In this document: one piece after another, positions 55,689 through 64,000 of the stretch | How positions within the stretch are numbered: position 1 is the first letter of the stretch | Layout: each line of letters opens with the position of its first letter | Source: Streptomyces sp. JJ38 | GTDB lineage: Bacteria > Actinomycetota > Actinomycetes > Streptomycetales > Streptomycetaceae | DNA: 64,000 nucleotides | Reading direction: 5' to 3' | Assembly (NCBI RefSeq): GCF_019303475.1 | Contig: NZ_JABLSI010000004.1 | Location: 141,676 to 205,675, forward strand | Program-made: the position numbers and the translations under genes | The notes under the pieces: model-generated | Databases searched by the model: none | What the model was told of the DNA's origin: nothing | What the model saw: only the letters and a program-made list of their open reading frames with translations

Positions 55689-55726
55689 GCCCGCCCGGTG
55701 CGACGGGGGATGCACACCGGGCGGGC
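55689..55726 (+). terminator. Terminator after the beta-propeller gene
   Basis: A 12-bp perfect stem (55689-55700 with 55715-55726) and 14-nt loop, 13 nt past the stop. In the gene-free stretch 55677-55998 I see only this hairpin and the one at 55897-55933. Confidence 0.8.
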
Positions 55727-55896
55727 ACAGGACCTTTGTACCGCATCAGCGAAGGATTGCGCAGCACAAGCCTGTTCGGTTCGAGGCCGAACGGCGCCGG
55801 GTGAGCGATATCAAGCCACCCCCGGCGCCCCGCGTCACCCGGCTCGCCGCGGGCGTCCCGGCCGGGGACGGGAGGCGGCCGGCGTACCGTCGAAGA

Positions 55897-55933
55897 GGGC
55901 GGCGCCGAACCGGCCTGCCGCTCGGCGCCGCCC
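55897..55933 (-). terminator. Terminator after the XRE-type regulator gene
   Basis: A 12-bp perfect stem (GGGCGGCGCCGA with TCGGCGCCGCCC) and 13-nt loop, about 66 nt past the stop at 55999 on the minus strand. Confidence 0.7.
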
Positions 55934-55998
55934 TTGTCGCAGGCGGCCCAGACCCCCGTACAGGGCCACCCTGTCCATGGGAGGTCCGCTCTCCCGCC

Positions 55999-56514
55999 TC
56001 ACCCCCCGGCTTCCGGGCGGCCGCGTGGGGGGCGGCCATCGGGCCACGAGGGTTCCTCCGGCAAATTCATCTGCTGCCGAAACTGGCCGATAATCGCGGT
56101 CAGACTGTCCTGCACCTCCGGGGGCAGTCCGACGGCACGGAGCGCGATCGTCCGCACCCGCTGGTCGCGCATCGCCGCGAGGAAGCGGACCTCCTCCTCC
56201 ACCCGCCCGCGCTGCGTGTCCGACAGGTCTCCGAGCAGGTAGCCCCCGGGGACTCCGAAGAACTTCGCCAGCGCCCGGAGCACATCCGGACTGGGGTTCG
56301 CGCGACGGCCGTTGCGCAACATCGACAAGTACTGCTCGGTGAGCCGAACCCCGCCGTACTCCTCCGGCTGGCCGCTGATGGCCTCCGCGACATGGACGTT
56401 GGTGTACGGACACCCCGGCGGATGCATGTTCGCGAACAGGTATCCGAGTCGTTCCGCCAGCGAGCCGCCGATCGCGCCTCCCGGCGGCTCCTCCTCCGCA
56501 CCCATGCCGCTCAT
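55999..56514 (-). CDS. XRE-family helix-turn-helix regulator
   Basis: A 171-residue DNA-binding protein. The central region (LAERLGYLFANMHPPGCPYT, VRLTEQYLSMLRNGRRANPS, PDVLRALAKFFGVPGGYLLG) is a Cro/CI helix-turn-helix of the kind found in many Streptomyces regulators. The C-terminus is polar (QMNLPEEPSWPDGRPPRGRP). The start could be 56514, 56505 (better spacing to GGGGG) or GTG 56529. It is transcribed away from the TPR gene at 56929. Target unknown. Confidence 0.75.
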   Translation of the reverse strand: MSGMGAEEEPPGGAIGGSLAERLGYLFANMHPPGCPYTNVHVAEAISGQPEEYGGVRLTEQYLSMLRNGRRANPSPDVLRALAKFFGVPGGYLLGDLSDTQRGRVEEEVRFLAAMRDQRVRTIALRAVGLPPEVQDSLTAIIGQFRQQMNLPEEPSWPDGRPPRGRPEAGG

Positions 56515-56928
56515 CCCCCCGTGGATCACGCCCAGTTAAGCCGAATCCCCGGCACACATCCTGTCACAGGCAGAATGCCCCGCACCAGGGTCGGGAGCCG
56601 AACCCGCCCCACGCCGGGAACTCAACTCCCGGTTACGGGCCAGCCGGAGCCCGGCGGGCACCGGCGACGACGTGCGCCGCGTACCCGGGGCGCGGGCTCG
56701 GGCGCGGGCGCGGGTGACGAGCGGGCGCCCCCGGACGGCGGCCGACGGCCGAGCGGAGCTCCAGCCGGACCCGAGGCACGGCCCACCGACGTCCAAGATT
56801 GTGAAACGGTTCACACCAGCCCCTTGGCTGCGTGCCGCTTCCGTGCTGAGATTCGATCACCGGGCTCACGCGGTACGTCCGGGGTCGACCGCACCATCCG
56901 GCTCGATGACGCGCTTGGGGAGGGCACT
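56515..56928. other. Gene-free region with palindrome GTGAAACGGTTCAC
   Basis: No coding sequence is convincing in these 414 nt. At 56801-56814, GTGAAACGGTTCAC has GTGAA/TTCAC arms and a central CG, as in LacI-family operators, 115 nt before the TPR gene. Nothing else stands out. Confidence 0.45.
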
Positions 56929-57708
56929 GTGGCGGACTCCGCCATGTCACGTTCGGTACACGTGGACCACGGCGAGAGCGACGACCCACTGGACCGTGCC
57001 GTGTGGCGGCTGCGGTCGCGAGGATGCTGGGAGGACGCGGCGGCCCTCCTCACACCGCACGCCACGACGAACGCGGCGGCCGCCGTACGCCGCGCCGCGC
57101 TCCTGGTGGAACGGTGCATGTTCACCGCCGCCGGCTGGGCGGAGGCCGAGGAGGCGCTACGGGCCGCCGAAGGCCTCGCCGTCGAGGACTCGCTGCGCGG
57201 CGCCGCCGCCTGCGAGCGTGGCCAACTCGCCTACGCCGCCACGGTTTTGGGGGTCCGCGACCGGGCCGACGAGGCGCGCTCCGCGCTCGGCCGGGCAGCC
57301 GCCCTCCTGCCTCCGACCGCACCGACGCGGGCCCTGCTGGACTTCCGCCGCGGACTGCTGGCCGAGCACCTGGGCGACACCCCGCAGGCCGCGAAAGCGG
57401 CCTACCGGCGCGCCCACGCGGGAGCGACCGCGCACGGCGACACCCTGCTGTGCTCCTTCACCTGGCGCCACCTGGCCGGTCTCGCCCTGCGCGGCGGCGA
57501 GCTGACCGAGGCGCGCCACGGCTTCACCGAGTCCCTGCGCCTGCGGGAGCAGCTGGGCTACCTCGTGGGGATGGCGCCCGCGCTGGCGGCACTGGCCGAC
57601 GTCCACCCGGAGCCCGAGGCCGGGCGGCTGCGGGCCGAGGCCCAGCGACTCTTCCACCTGCTGGGCGGCGTCCCCACCTGGCTGGCGGAGCGGCTGGCCG
57701 CGGCCTGA
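56929..57708 (+). CDS. TPR-repeat protein
   Basis: A 259-residue all-helical protein with tetratricopeptide-like pairs from about residue 30 to the end: WAEAEEALRAAEGLAVEDSL, EARSALGRAAALLPPTAPTR, LAEHLGDTPQAAKAAYRRAH and ELTEARHGFTESLRLREQLG. No enzymatic motif is seen. GGAGG lies 5 nt before the GTG at 56929; ATG 56944 is an alternative. It is convergent with the GntR gene. Function unknown. Confidence 0.7.
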   Translation: MADSAMSRSVHVDHGESDDPLDRAVWRLRSRGCWEDAAALLTPHATTNAAAAVRRAALLVERCMFTAAGWAEAEEALRAAEGLAVEDSLRGAAACERGQLAYAATVLGVRDRADEARSALGRAAALLPPTAPTRALLDFRRGLLAEHLGDTPQAAKAAYRRAHAGATAHGDTLLCSFTWRHLAGLALRGGELTEARHGFTESLRLREQLGYLVGMAPALAALADVHPEPEAGRLRAEAQRLFHLLGGVPTWLAERLAAA

Positions 57709-57719
57709 CACGCCCCGCG

Positions 57720-58595
57720 TCAGTGCGGACCGTGGCCGCGCAGCAGCTCCTCGACGGCAACGAGGTCCCGGGCGGCGAGGGCGTCGACGAGGGCGACGTG
57801 CTCGCCGGCCGCCGTCAGCAGATCGCCCGTCGGCCGCGGGGCCCGCACGCTGCGACGGCGGACGTCCTCGGCCACCCGCACCAGGTGCCGGTTGCCGGTC
57901 AGCTCCAGCAGCGCCCGGTGGAAGTCGCGGTCGGCCTCCAGGTAGGCGGCGCGCTCACCCCGGGCGGCGAGCGCGACGGTGGCCTGGGCCAGGGGCCGCA
58001 GCGACCGCCAGCGCTCGGCGGGCAGGGTGCGGGCGAGGCGCAGCAACGAGGGGATTTCCAGCAGCGCCCGGACCTCCGAGAGTTCGGCCACGTCCCGGAC
58101 CGAGCACTCGGCGACCCGGAAGCCGCGGTTGGGCACCGTCTCCACCGCGCCCTCCGCCGCGAGCTGCTGCATGGCCTCCCGGACCGGCGTGGGCGAGACG
58201 CCGAAGCGCTCCGCCAGCACCGGCGCCGAATAGATCCGCCCCGGCACCAGCTCGCCGTCGAGCAGGGCTTCGCGCAGGGCGGCGAGCACCTGCCCGCGCA
58301 CGGAGTGCCGACGCGGGACGCGCGGCACGGGGGGTTCCGCGTGGTCGTGTTCCCCCCGGACGGCGGAACCCGGGGTGCCGTCTTCCGCGCCACCCGCGCC
58401 CAGCGTGCAAACCGGGCCGGGCGGGAGCCCGGTGGACGGGGAGGGCTGGGCCGGGACGACGGAGGCGCCGGGCGCCGCCGCGCCGCCGCCGGGGGCCCGG
58501 GTGGGGCCCGGTCCTCGGGTGGTCGCGGTGTCCGGGGCGGTCGTACCGGCCCACGGCTCCGTACCGGTCTCCGACTCCGTCCGGGTCCGTGCCAT
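57720..58595 (-). CDS. GntR/FadR-family regulator with long N-terminal extension
   Basis: A 291-residue regulator. Residues 1-95 are a Thr/Pro/Gly-rich, disordered-looking tail. The winged helix follows (HSVRGQVLAALREALLDGEL, LAERFGVSPTPVREAMQQLA, VPNRGFRVAECS), then an FCD effector domain (ELSEVRALLEIPSLLRLART, DRDFHRALLELTGNRHL). AGGAGC precedes the ATG at 58595. It is divergent from the FhuF-like gene across 126 nt. Ligand unknown. Confidence 0.85.
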   Translation of the reverse strand: MARTRTESETGTEPWAGTTAPDTATTRGPGPTRAPGGGAAAPGASVVPAQPSPSTGLPPGPVCTLGAGGAEDGTPGSAVRGEHDHAEPPVPRVPRRHSVRGQVLAALREALLDGELVPGRIYSAPVLAERFGVSPTPVREAMQQLAAEGAVETVPNRGFRVAECSVRDVAELSEVRALLEIPSLLRLARTLPAERWRSLRPLAQATVALAARGERAAYLEADRDFHRALLELTGNRHLVRVAEDVRRRSVRAPRPTGDLLTAAGEHVALVDALAARDLVAVEELLRGHGPH

Positions 58596-58675
58596 CCGCC
58601 CGCTCCTGTCCGCCGCGCTGTCCGAAGAGCACGATAGGCGCAGAGTGGCGGCCATCAAACCCTGCGGAGATCGAG

Positions 58676-58694
58676 TAAGGTAAGGCTTACCTGC
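58676..58694 (+). promoter_or_regulatory. Iron box (DmdR/IdeR type)
   Basis: TAAGGTAAGGCTTACCTGC matches the actinobacterial iron-box consensus TTAGGTTAGGCTAACCTAA at 14 of 19 positions, with the core AGGTAAGGCTTACCT self-complementary. It ends 27 nt before the FhuF-like ATG. Confidence 0.75.
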
Positions 58695-58721
58695 CAACGA
58701 TCGTGGAATGGGAACCGCCGC

Positions 58722-59579
58722 ATGGCCGCCACCAGCCTCGCTCCAGCGCACTCCACCACTGTCCCGGAGGCGCCGCTCGCCGCCGCCTACGCCCGTCTCG
58801 GCGAGCTGCTGCCCGGGCTGCGGATCACCGAGGTGCCAGACGGGGATCTCCCGGCCGGCGACGGCTGGGCGGGCAGCGCGGAGCTGGCCGCGGGAGGCGC
58901 GGCGCTGCGCTCGTTCCTGAGCTGGGACGAGGAACAGATCCGCCGGGACTACGGCGGCACCGCCCGGCCCGACGTCATCGCCTCCTTCGGGCTGCACCGC
59001 TACGCGTGGCCCGCCACTTTGCTGATCACGATGCCGTGGTTCCTGCTGCGCCGCGTCCCGCATCTGCCGCCCGGGGGCGTCGCCTTCCACCGGGCGACGG
59101 GACGGCTGGCGGTGGCGGCTCCCACCTTCGGCTGCCTGCCGGACGACCCCGCCGCCGCGCTGCCCACGGCCCGGCCCGTGGCGGACGAGGAGTCGCTGCG
59201 GCAGGCCGTGCGCACGGCCGTGGCCGAGCACCTGGCCCCGGTCCTGGAGGCGTTCCGCCCGCACATGCGGCGCGGTCCCCGGGCCCTGTGGGGCACCGCG
59301 GCGGACGAGATCACCGAGGGCCTGTGGTACATCGGCAAGCTCATGGGCGAGGAGCAGCGCGCCGTCGAGGCCGCTGAAACGTTGCTGCCCGGCCCCGCGG
59401 CGCCCTACCCGTGCGGCGCCGGGTTCCGGGAGCTGACCGCCCCCGACGGCACCCGGCTGCCCACCCGTGACCGGGCGAGCTGCTGCCTCTTCTACACCCT
59501 GCGCCCGCGGGAGACGTGTGTGACCTGCCCCCGCACGTCCGACGCCGAACGAATCGAGCGTCTGACCGCATCCGGCTGA
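58722..59579 (+). CDS. FhuF-like 2Fe-2S ferric-siderophore reductase
   Basis: A 285-residue cytoplasmic protein ending in the FhuF-type cluster motif: CC in RASCCLFYTLRPRETC, then CVTCPR (C-C-x10-C-x2-C), near residues 258-272. FhuF proteins release iron from imported siderophores by reduction. The iron box directly upstream supports iron-repressed expression by a DmdR-type regulator. It differs in regulation from the Zur-boxed importer 4 kb away. Confidence 0.85.
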   Translation: MAATSLAPAHSTTVPEAPLAAAYARLGELLPGLRITEVPDGDLPAGDGWAGSAELAAGGAALRSFLSWDEEQIRRDYGGTARPDVIASFGLHRYAWPATLLITMPWFLLRRVPHLPPGGVAFHRATGRLAVAAPTFGCLPDDPAAALPTARPVADEESLRQAVRTAVAEHLAPVLEAFRPHMRRGPRALWGTAADEITEGLWYIGKLMGEEQRAVEAAETLLPGPAAPYPCGAGFRELTAPDGTRLPTRDRASCCLFYTLRPRETCVTCPRTSDAERIERLTASG

Positions 59580-59755
59580 TCTGTTCGACCCGATCGCCCG
59601 AATCACGCCACCGGGGACGCTCGTTGGCGGTCACTTGCCCGAAAAGCCCTTGAGGGCCCCGCGCTCTGGGCCAGGATGCTGCGCGAAAGCGGCACCCGGC
59701 GTCCGGGACTCCCGGAGCGCCGCGGCCACGGCCGACGGCCGGATAGGGGCACCGA

Positions 59756-60811
59756 ATGGAACTCACGGACGGATCGCTGAACTGGGCGGTGGCGGGGGCC
59801 GTCATGCTCGCCGGCCTGCTGGGGGCCGTCATCCTGATGGCACGCGGCCGCAAACCCGCCGAGGACTCCGCACAGGGGGACTCCTGGGAACGGACCGAGG
59901 AGCGCCGCCGCCGCAAGGAGACCGTCTACGCCACCGCCTCCTACCTGCTGCTCTTCTGCTGCGCGGGCGTGGCTGCCGCGCTCTCGTTCCACGGCCTCGT
60001 CGGCTTCGGCCGGCAGAACCTCAACCTGAGTGGCGGCTGGGAGTACCTGGTCCCCTTCGGCCTGGACGGCGCCGCGATGTTCTCGGCCCTCATCGCCGTC
60101 CGCGAGGCCAGCCACGGCGACGCGTCCCTCGGCTCCCGACTGCTGGTGTGGATCTTCGCCGGGGCCGCGGCCTGGTTCAACTGGGTACACGCCCCGCGCG
60201 GCGCGGCCCACGCCGGCGCCCCGCACTTCTTCGCCGGAATGTCCATCTCGGCGGCGATCCTCTTCGACCGGGCGCTCAAGCAGACGCGCAAGGCCGCGCT
60301 GCGCGAGCGGGGTCTCGTGCCCCGCCCGCTGCCGCAGATCCGGGCCGTGCGCTGGCTGCGGGCGCCCCGCGAGACCTACAAGGCCTGGTCGTTGATGCTG
60401 CTGGAGGGCGTGCGCACGCTGGACGAGGCGGTGGACGAGGTCCGCGAGGACCGGCGCGTCAAGGAACGCGAACGGGCTCGCCGCCGGGAGCAGAACAAGC
60501 TGGAGCGGGCCAGGCTGAAGGCGATCTCCCGGCGGCCGCGCGGCTGGGTGCCGGGACAGGGCGGCGTGCCCGGGGACGTGGAGGTCGCCGTCGAGGTGGA
60601 GCCCCCGGTGCGGGCCCGGCCCGCGCTGCAGCCGGTCACGGAGGCGGGGACGGCCCCGGGCACCGCGGGCGTGCGGGCGGAGCCCGGCGCCCGGACCGAG
60701 GACAACCGCCCCGAGTCGCTCGGCCCGGACAGCGCGGACATCGGCCAGGCCAAGCCGCGCCTGGACTCGCTGGAGGAGAAACTCGCCGCCATCGAGCGCC
60801 AGTTCGGCTGA
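59756..60811 (+). CDS. DUF2637 (Spd-like) membrane protein
   Basis: A 351-residue protein of a family typical of Streptomyces chromosomes and plasmids. There are four or five helices: AVAGAVMLAGLLGAVILMA at the N-terminus, TASYLLLFCCAGVAAALSFH, LVPFGLDGAAMFSALIAV, LLVWIFAGAAAWFNWVHAP and FFAGMSISAAILFDRALKQT. A cytoplasmic tail of about 150 residues follows, first highly charged and coiled-coil-like (VREDRRVKERERARRREQNK), then Pro-rich. Role unknown; relatives occur with DNA-transfer genes, but none are near. Confidence 0.78.
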   Translation: MELTDGSLNWAVAGAVMLAGLLGAVILMARGRKPAEDSAQGDSWERTEERRRRKETVYATASYLLLFCCAGVAAALSFHGLVGFGRQNLNLSGGWEYLVPFGLDGAAMFSALIAVREASHGDASLGSRLLVWIFAGAAAWFNWVHAPRGAAHAGAPHFFAGMSISAAILFDRALKQTRKAALRERGLVPRPLPQIRAVRWLRAPRETYKAWSLMLLEGVRTLDEAVDEVREDRRVKERERARRREQNKLERARLKAISRRPRGWVPGQGGVPGDVEVAVEVEPPVRARPALQPVTEAGTAPGTAGVRAEPGARTEDNRPESLGPDSADIGQAKPRLDSLEEKLAAIERQFG

Positions 60812-60842
60812 CCGGCGCCGGACCGCCGGCCGCCGGAGGCGG

Positions 60843-62018
60843 TCAGCCCTCCCAGACGGCGACGGCCGTGCGGTCGTCCGCGTGCCCCTTCACCCTGAGC
60901 TGGACATCGCTCAGGAAGGCGGCCAGCCCCGGCGCGGGACGTCCCGCCCAGCGGGCGGCCAGCTCCCGTCCGAAGTCCGTTTCACCGTCCAGCGGTTCGG
61001 CCAGCCCCGGGCTGCACAGCAGCAGGGTGTCCCCGGGGCGGGCGGTGGCGGCGCGGAAGCGGAAGGGAGGCACGGCCGAGTCCGTCGCCTCCCCCACGCC
61101 TCCCGTCTCCCCGGGCTCGATGTCGTCCCAGCGGCCCTCGCGCAGCCGGAACAGCCCTCCCGGGCCGGCGCCGAAGAAGACCCGGGTGCGGCAGCGCGGG
61201 TCCACCGGCAGCAGCAGACAGCGCAGCCAGGCCGTGTACTCCCCCGGTTCCAGGCCCCGTTCGAGGGCGCGGGAGCGCAGCAGGCCCAGGCTCCGGCTGG
61301 TCAGCCTGCCGAGCCCCGGCTTCAGGGCTCCCCGCCGCCCCGCCCGGATGTCGTCCACCAGCCGGGCGTGGTTGCGGCCGACCGCGAGCGCGATCCCCTG
61401 GCAGGCGTCTCGCGCGGCCTGCGGACCCGCCTGCGCGGTGCGCCCGCTGCCGGCCACGGCGAGCAGCAGCAGCGCGTCATCGCCCGCTCCGAACCGCGCG
61501 GTGAGCAGCGCGTCATGCCGCGCCCGGCCGCGGAACCGGGCGGAGTCGCCGCGCAGGGAGGCGGCGCGGATCGTGAGCGCGCCGTAGCTCGCGCCGTCCA
61601 GCTCCGTGTCGGGCACCAGCCCGTCGAGGTGTGCGGCGTGGGCCTGCGGCCAGGCCGTGGGCTCGGGGTCGTAGGTCGGGGGGCGGTCCCCGACGTACGC
61701 GGCGTACCGGCCCGGCTCGGCCCCGGCCCGCGCCCCGTCGGACGGCTGGGCCCCGGTGGGCTCCGCGTCCGGCTCGTACCCGGGCTCCTCGGTGCCCGGC
61801 GGCGGGACATCGCGTCGTTCGGCTCCCGGCGGTTCGGCTCCCGGGCATGCGGCTTCGGGGCGCTCGGCCCCGGGCGGCTGTCGGCGACGGGGCAGTCCGG
61901 GGGCGCCCAGGGTACGGGCGGCCTCGGCGAACCGGTCGTCCAGGCTGTCGGCCACGTCGGCGCCGCCCGCGTCGGGTGTGTCGTCCGCGTAGAGCCGGCT
62001 CCACCAGTCGTGCGTCAT
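60843..62018 (-). CDS. PP2C-like protein with degenerate metal site
   Basis: A 391-residue protein: a Pro/Glu-rich N-terminal 110 residues, then a PP2C-type fold (TIRAASLRGDSARFRGRARH, DALLLLAVAGSGRTAQ, ARPGDTLLLCSPGLAEPLDG, KGHADDRTAVAVWEG). In active PP2C enzymes the second strand reads A-D-G; here it is AVAGSG, so one metal-binding Asp is missing, whereas GHADDRTA is kept. It may be inactive as a phosphatase. The start is ATG 62018. Confidence 0.7.
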   Translation of the reverse strand: MTHDWWSRLYADDTPDAGGADVADSLDDRFAEAARTLGAPGLPRRRQPPGAERPEAACPGAEPPGAERRDVPPPGTEEPGYEPDAEPTGAQPSDGARAGAEPGRYAAYVGDRPPTYDPEPTAWPQAHAAHLDGLVPDTELDGASYGALTIRAASLRGDSARFRGRARHDALLTARFGAGDDALLLLAVAGSGRTAQAGPQAARDACQGIALAVGRNHARLVDDIRAGRRGALKPGLGRLTSRSLGLLRSRALERGLEPGEYTAWLRCLLLPVDPRCRTRVFFGAGPGGLFRLREGRWDDIEPGETGGVGEATDSAVPPFRFRAATARPGDTLLLCSPGLAEPLDGETDFGRELAARWAGRPAPGLAAFLSDVQLRVKGHADDRTAVAVWEG

Positions 62019-62155
62019 CCCGCCAGTGTCGCCGCGCCGAGGCCCGCGGCCCACCCCGCCACGGCCGATCCGCGGCCAACTCGGTTTCTTCGTACCGGCG
62101 ATGCGCGCGACGCTTCACCCCTGCGAGTGATCGGCGCGGCCGCGAGGGGGCGTGG

Positions 62156-63616
62156 TCAGGCGTCGCCGGGGCCGCCGAGGGCCGCCGGCCGGGCCGGGCC
62201 CGCCCACAGGTGGTGGACGGCGTACGAGCGCCACGGGCGCCACGCCGCCGGGTCGACGGCACCGTCCAGCCGGGCCAGACCGTGCCGTACCCCGGCATCC
62301 CCGGTGAGGAAGACGTCGGGGTCGCCCAGGGCCCGCATCCGGATGTAGGACGCCGTCCACGGCCCGATGCCCCGCAGCGCGAGGAGGGCCCGCTCGGCGT
62401 CCTCCCGGTCGGCGCCCGGGTCGAGCCGCACGGAGCCCTCGGCCAGCGCCGTCATCACCGTGCGCAGGGCGGCCCGCCGGGCTCCGGGCATGCCGAGTTC
62501 CGCGAGTTCGGCGTCGGCGAGGGTCTCGGGCCGCGGGAAGAGCCGGGTGAGGGTGCCGTCCGGGGCGGGCAGCGGCTTGCCGTACGTCTCGACGAGCCGT
62601 CCGGCCAGCGTGCGTGCCGCCTGGACGGTGACCTGCTGGCCGAGCACGGCGCGGGCGGCCAGCTCACCGCCGTCCGCCGCGCCCGGTGACCGCAGTCCGG
62701 GCCGGACGGCGACCCAGCGGCCGAGCAGCGGGTCGGCGCCCAGCCGCTCGGTGACGGCGTAGGGGTCGGCGTCCAGGTCGAACAGCCGCCGCAGCCGCTG
62801 GACGGCGGTCGTGAGGTCGCGCAGGTCGGCCAGGTGCAGTCGGCAGGGCAGCCAGTTCGGGCCGCCGCGTTCGCCGACCTCCGCGACGGCGTGCGCGTGC
62901 GGCAGGGCGAGGGTGCGCCGGTAGCGGCGGTCTCCGGGCTCGCCGGTCATCTCCTCGACGCCCGGAACGACGCGCAGGCCGAGGAAGTCGAAGACCCCGG
63001 CGGCGTCGTAGGGCCCGCGGAAGGCCAGCCGCAGGCTCACTCCGTCGCCCTCGCGCTCGGTCGGCGGCGTGCCGCGCAGGCCGGTCGGCGTGGTGCCGTA
63101 GGCGGCGCGGACCGTGTCGTTGAACTGCCGCACACTGGCGAAGCCGGCGGCGAACGCGATCTCGGTCACCGGCAGGCCCGTGGTCTGCAGGAGAGTGCGG
63201 GCGGCGTGCGCCCGCTGGGCGCGGGCGAGCGCGATCGGCCCGGCGCCGAGCTCCGCGGTGAGCTGCCGCTGGACCTGGCGGGTGCTGTAACCCAGCCGGG
63301 CGGCCAGCCCACCGACGCCCTCCCGGTCCACGACGCCGTCGGCGATCATGCGCATCGCGCGGCCCACGGCGTCGGCGCGGACGTTCCACTCCGCCGAGCC
63401 CGGCACGGTGTCGGGGCGGCACCGGCGGCAGGCCCGGTAGCCCGCGGCCTGCGCGGAGGCGGCGGAGGGGTGGAAGGTGACGTTCTGCCGCTTCGGGGTG
63501 ACGGCCGGGCAGCTCGGCCTGCAGTAGATGCCGGTCGTGCGCACGGCGGTGAAGAACACACCGTCGAACCGGCCGTCCCGGCTGCGGACGGCCTCGTACC
63601 TGCTCTCGTCATCCAT
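62156..63616 (-). CDS. Ada-AlkA fusion: alkylation-repair regulator and DNA glycosylase
   Basis: A 486-residue protein. The N-terminal Ada zinc domain has its four Cys ligands in TTGIYCRPSCPAVTPKRQNV and RACRRCRPD (the first Cys would accept methyl groups). Next comes an AraC-type helix-turn-helix (LAARLGYSTRQVQRQL, VTEIAFAAGFASVRQFNDTV), then an AlkA domain with the helix-hairpin-helix LLALRGIGPWTASYIRMRAL and the catalytic Asp in FLTGDAGVRHGL. No O6-methyltransferase domain is present. GGAGG lies 5-6 nt before ATG 63616, which overlaps the MFS gene stop (TGATG). Confidence 0.92.
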   Translation of the reverse strand: MDDESRYEAVRSRDGRFDGVFFTAVRTTGIYCRPSCPAVTPKRQNVTFHPSAASAQAAGYRACRRCRPDTVPGSAEWNVRADAVGRAMRMIADGVVDREGVGGLAARLGYSTRQVQRQLTAELGAGPIALARAQRAHAARTLLQTTGLPVTEIAFAAGFASVRQFNDTVRAAYGTTPTGLRGTPPTEREGDGVSLRLAFRGPYDAAGVFDFLGLRVVPGVEEMTGEPGDRRYRRTLALPHAHAVAEVGERGGPNWLPCRLHLADLRDLTTAVQRLRRLFDLDADPYAVTERLGADPLLGRWVAVRPGLRSPGAADGGELAARAVLGQQVTVQAARTLAGRLVETYGKPLPAPDGTLTRLFPRPETLADAELAELGMPGARRAALRTVMTALAEGSVRLDPGADREDAERALLALRGIGPWTASYIRMRALGDPDVFLTGDAGVRHGLARLDGAVDPAAWRPWRSYAVHHLWAGPARPAALGGPGDA

Positions 63617-64000
63617 CACCCCTCCAGTGTGCGGGCGCGGCGACGACGCCACTGGCGGAATTCGGACACGGACGCCAGCAGGTACGGCAGGGCGCAGAAG
63701 GCGAAGACCGGGCCGGGGCCGAGGGCCTGCGCACCGACGGCGTACCCGGCGAAGACCAGCACCGCGCACAGCTCCGACCCGAATCCGGCGAGCGAGGTGA
63801 CCGTCGCCCGGGAGGCGTCCGGCACGGCGGCCTGGAGCCGGGCGTCGGTGAGGGCCGTGGCCCACTCGAAGACGCCGAAGGCGACGGCGACCCCGAGCAG
63901 GCCGAGCGGGCTGCCGGCCAGCGAGCCCGCCGCGAGACAGAGCGCGCCCAGGGCCAGCGGCCCGGCGGCGCCGCGCGGGCCGCGCCCGGCCAGCCAGCCG
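63616..64000 (-). CDS. MFS transporter, C-terminal part (5' end beyond window)
   Basis: About 127 residues of the end of a membrane transporter, with four hydrophobic helices: ALGALCLAAGSLAGSPLGLL, GVAVAFGVFEWATAL, LCAVLVFAGYAVGAQALG and FAFCALPYLLASVSE. The loop DARLQAAVPDASRATVTSLA is typical of major facilitator proteins. A basic tail (RQWRRRRARTLEG) ends it. The start lies beyond the right edge; its stop overlaps the Ada-AlkA start. Substrate unknown. Confidence 0.75.
   Translation of the reverse strand, partial: GWLAGRGPRGAAGPLALGALCLAAGSLAGSPLGLLGVAVAFGVFEWATALTDARLQAAVPDASRATVTSLAGFGSELCAVLVFAGYAVGAQALGPGPVFAFCALPYLLASVSEFRQWRRRRARTLEG

Overview
The window is very GC-rich, with strong third-position G/C bias, GTG and TTG starts, long GC-perfect terminator stems, PucR regulators, a DUF2637 protein and MarP-type and DauR-type proteins. 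This fits a Streptomyces chromosome. I see no rRNA, tRNA, CRISPR array, insertion sequence or phage gene. The assignment is by inspection; nothing was searched.

Layout, left to right. (1) 1-4657: inositol catabolism, with iolD (cut by the left edge), iolB and iolC on the minus strand and a divergent inosose dehydratase/isomerase-like gene. (2) 4833-9952: purine catabolism on the minus strand: an NCS2 permease, an 8-oxoguanine deaminase-type amidohydrolase, urate oxidase, HIU hydrolase and OHCU decarboxylase. (3) 10264-17483: a DauR-type regulator and a small protein, then the glyoxylate branch hyi, glxR, catalase, a zinc-ribbon protein and gcl. Two operator families are shared between these promoters: paired TTCCG-N5-CGGAA boxes before hyi and gcl, and TTCAACAAA-type boxes before uraD, the catalase and gcl. 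(4) 17560-20550: a frameshifted SnoaL-like gene, an endonuclease/exonuclease/phosphatase-fold protein and a MarP-like membrane serine protease. (5) 20631-32655: a polyamine/beta-amino-acid operon (FAD oxidase, potCBAD transporter, aldehyde dehydrogenase, class III aminotransferase, mmsA) with a divergent PucR regulator. (6) 32663-41435: xanthine/hypoxanthine use (XdhC-like factor, AzgA-type permease, three-subunit xanthine dehydrogenase) with a second PucR regulator.

(7) 41428-55676 is the most interesting part. A tightly coupled minus-strand RiPP cluster runs from a 38-residue precursor gene (50177-50293), too short for routine ORF calling, through an E1-like partner, an alpha/beta hydrolase, a YcaO enzyme, a SagB-type FMN dehydrogenase and a two-gene ABC exporter. 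It abuts a complete FecCD-type metallophore importer (ATPase, two permeases, lipoprotein) and a divergent beta-propeller protein resembling the zinc chaperone AztD. Near-matching Zur-type boxes lie before the precursor gene (50357-50371) and in the importer/propeller divergent promoter (54406-54420). The gene content recalls the streptamidine (amidine RiPP) family. Dual transport plus Zur-type boxes suggests a zinc-responsive RiPP metallophore system; that role is an inference.

(8) 55999-64000: an XRE-type regulator, a TPR protein, a GntR/FadR regulator, an FhuF-like 2Fe-2S protein behind an iron box, a DUF2637 membrane protein, a degenerate PP2C-like protein, an Ada-AlkA fusion and the C-terminal end of an MFS transporter.
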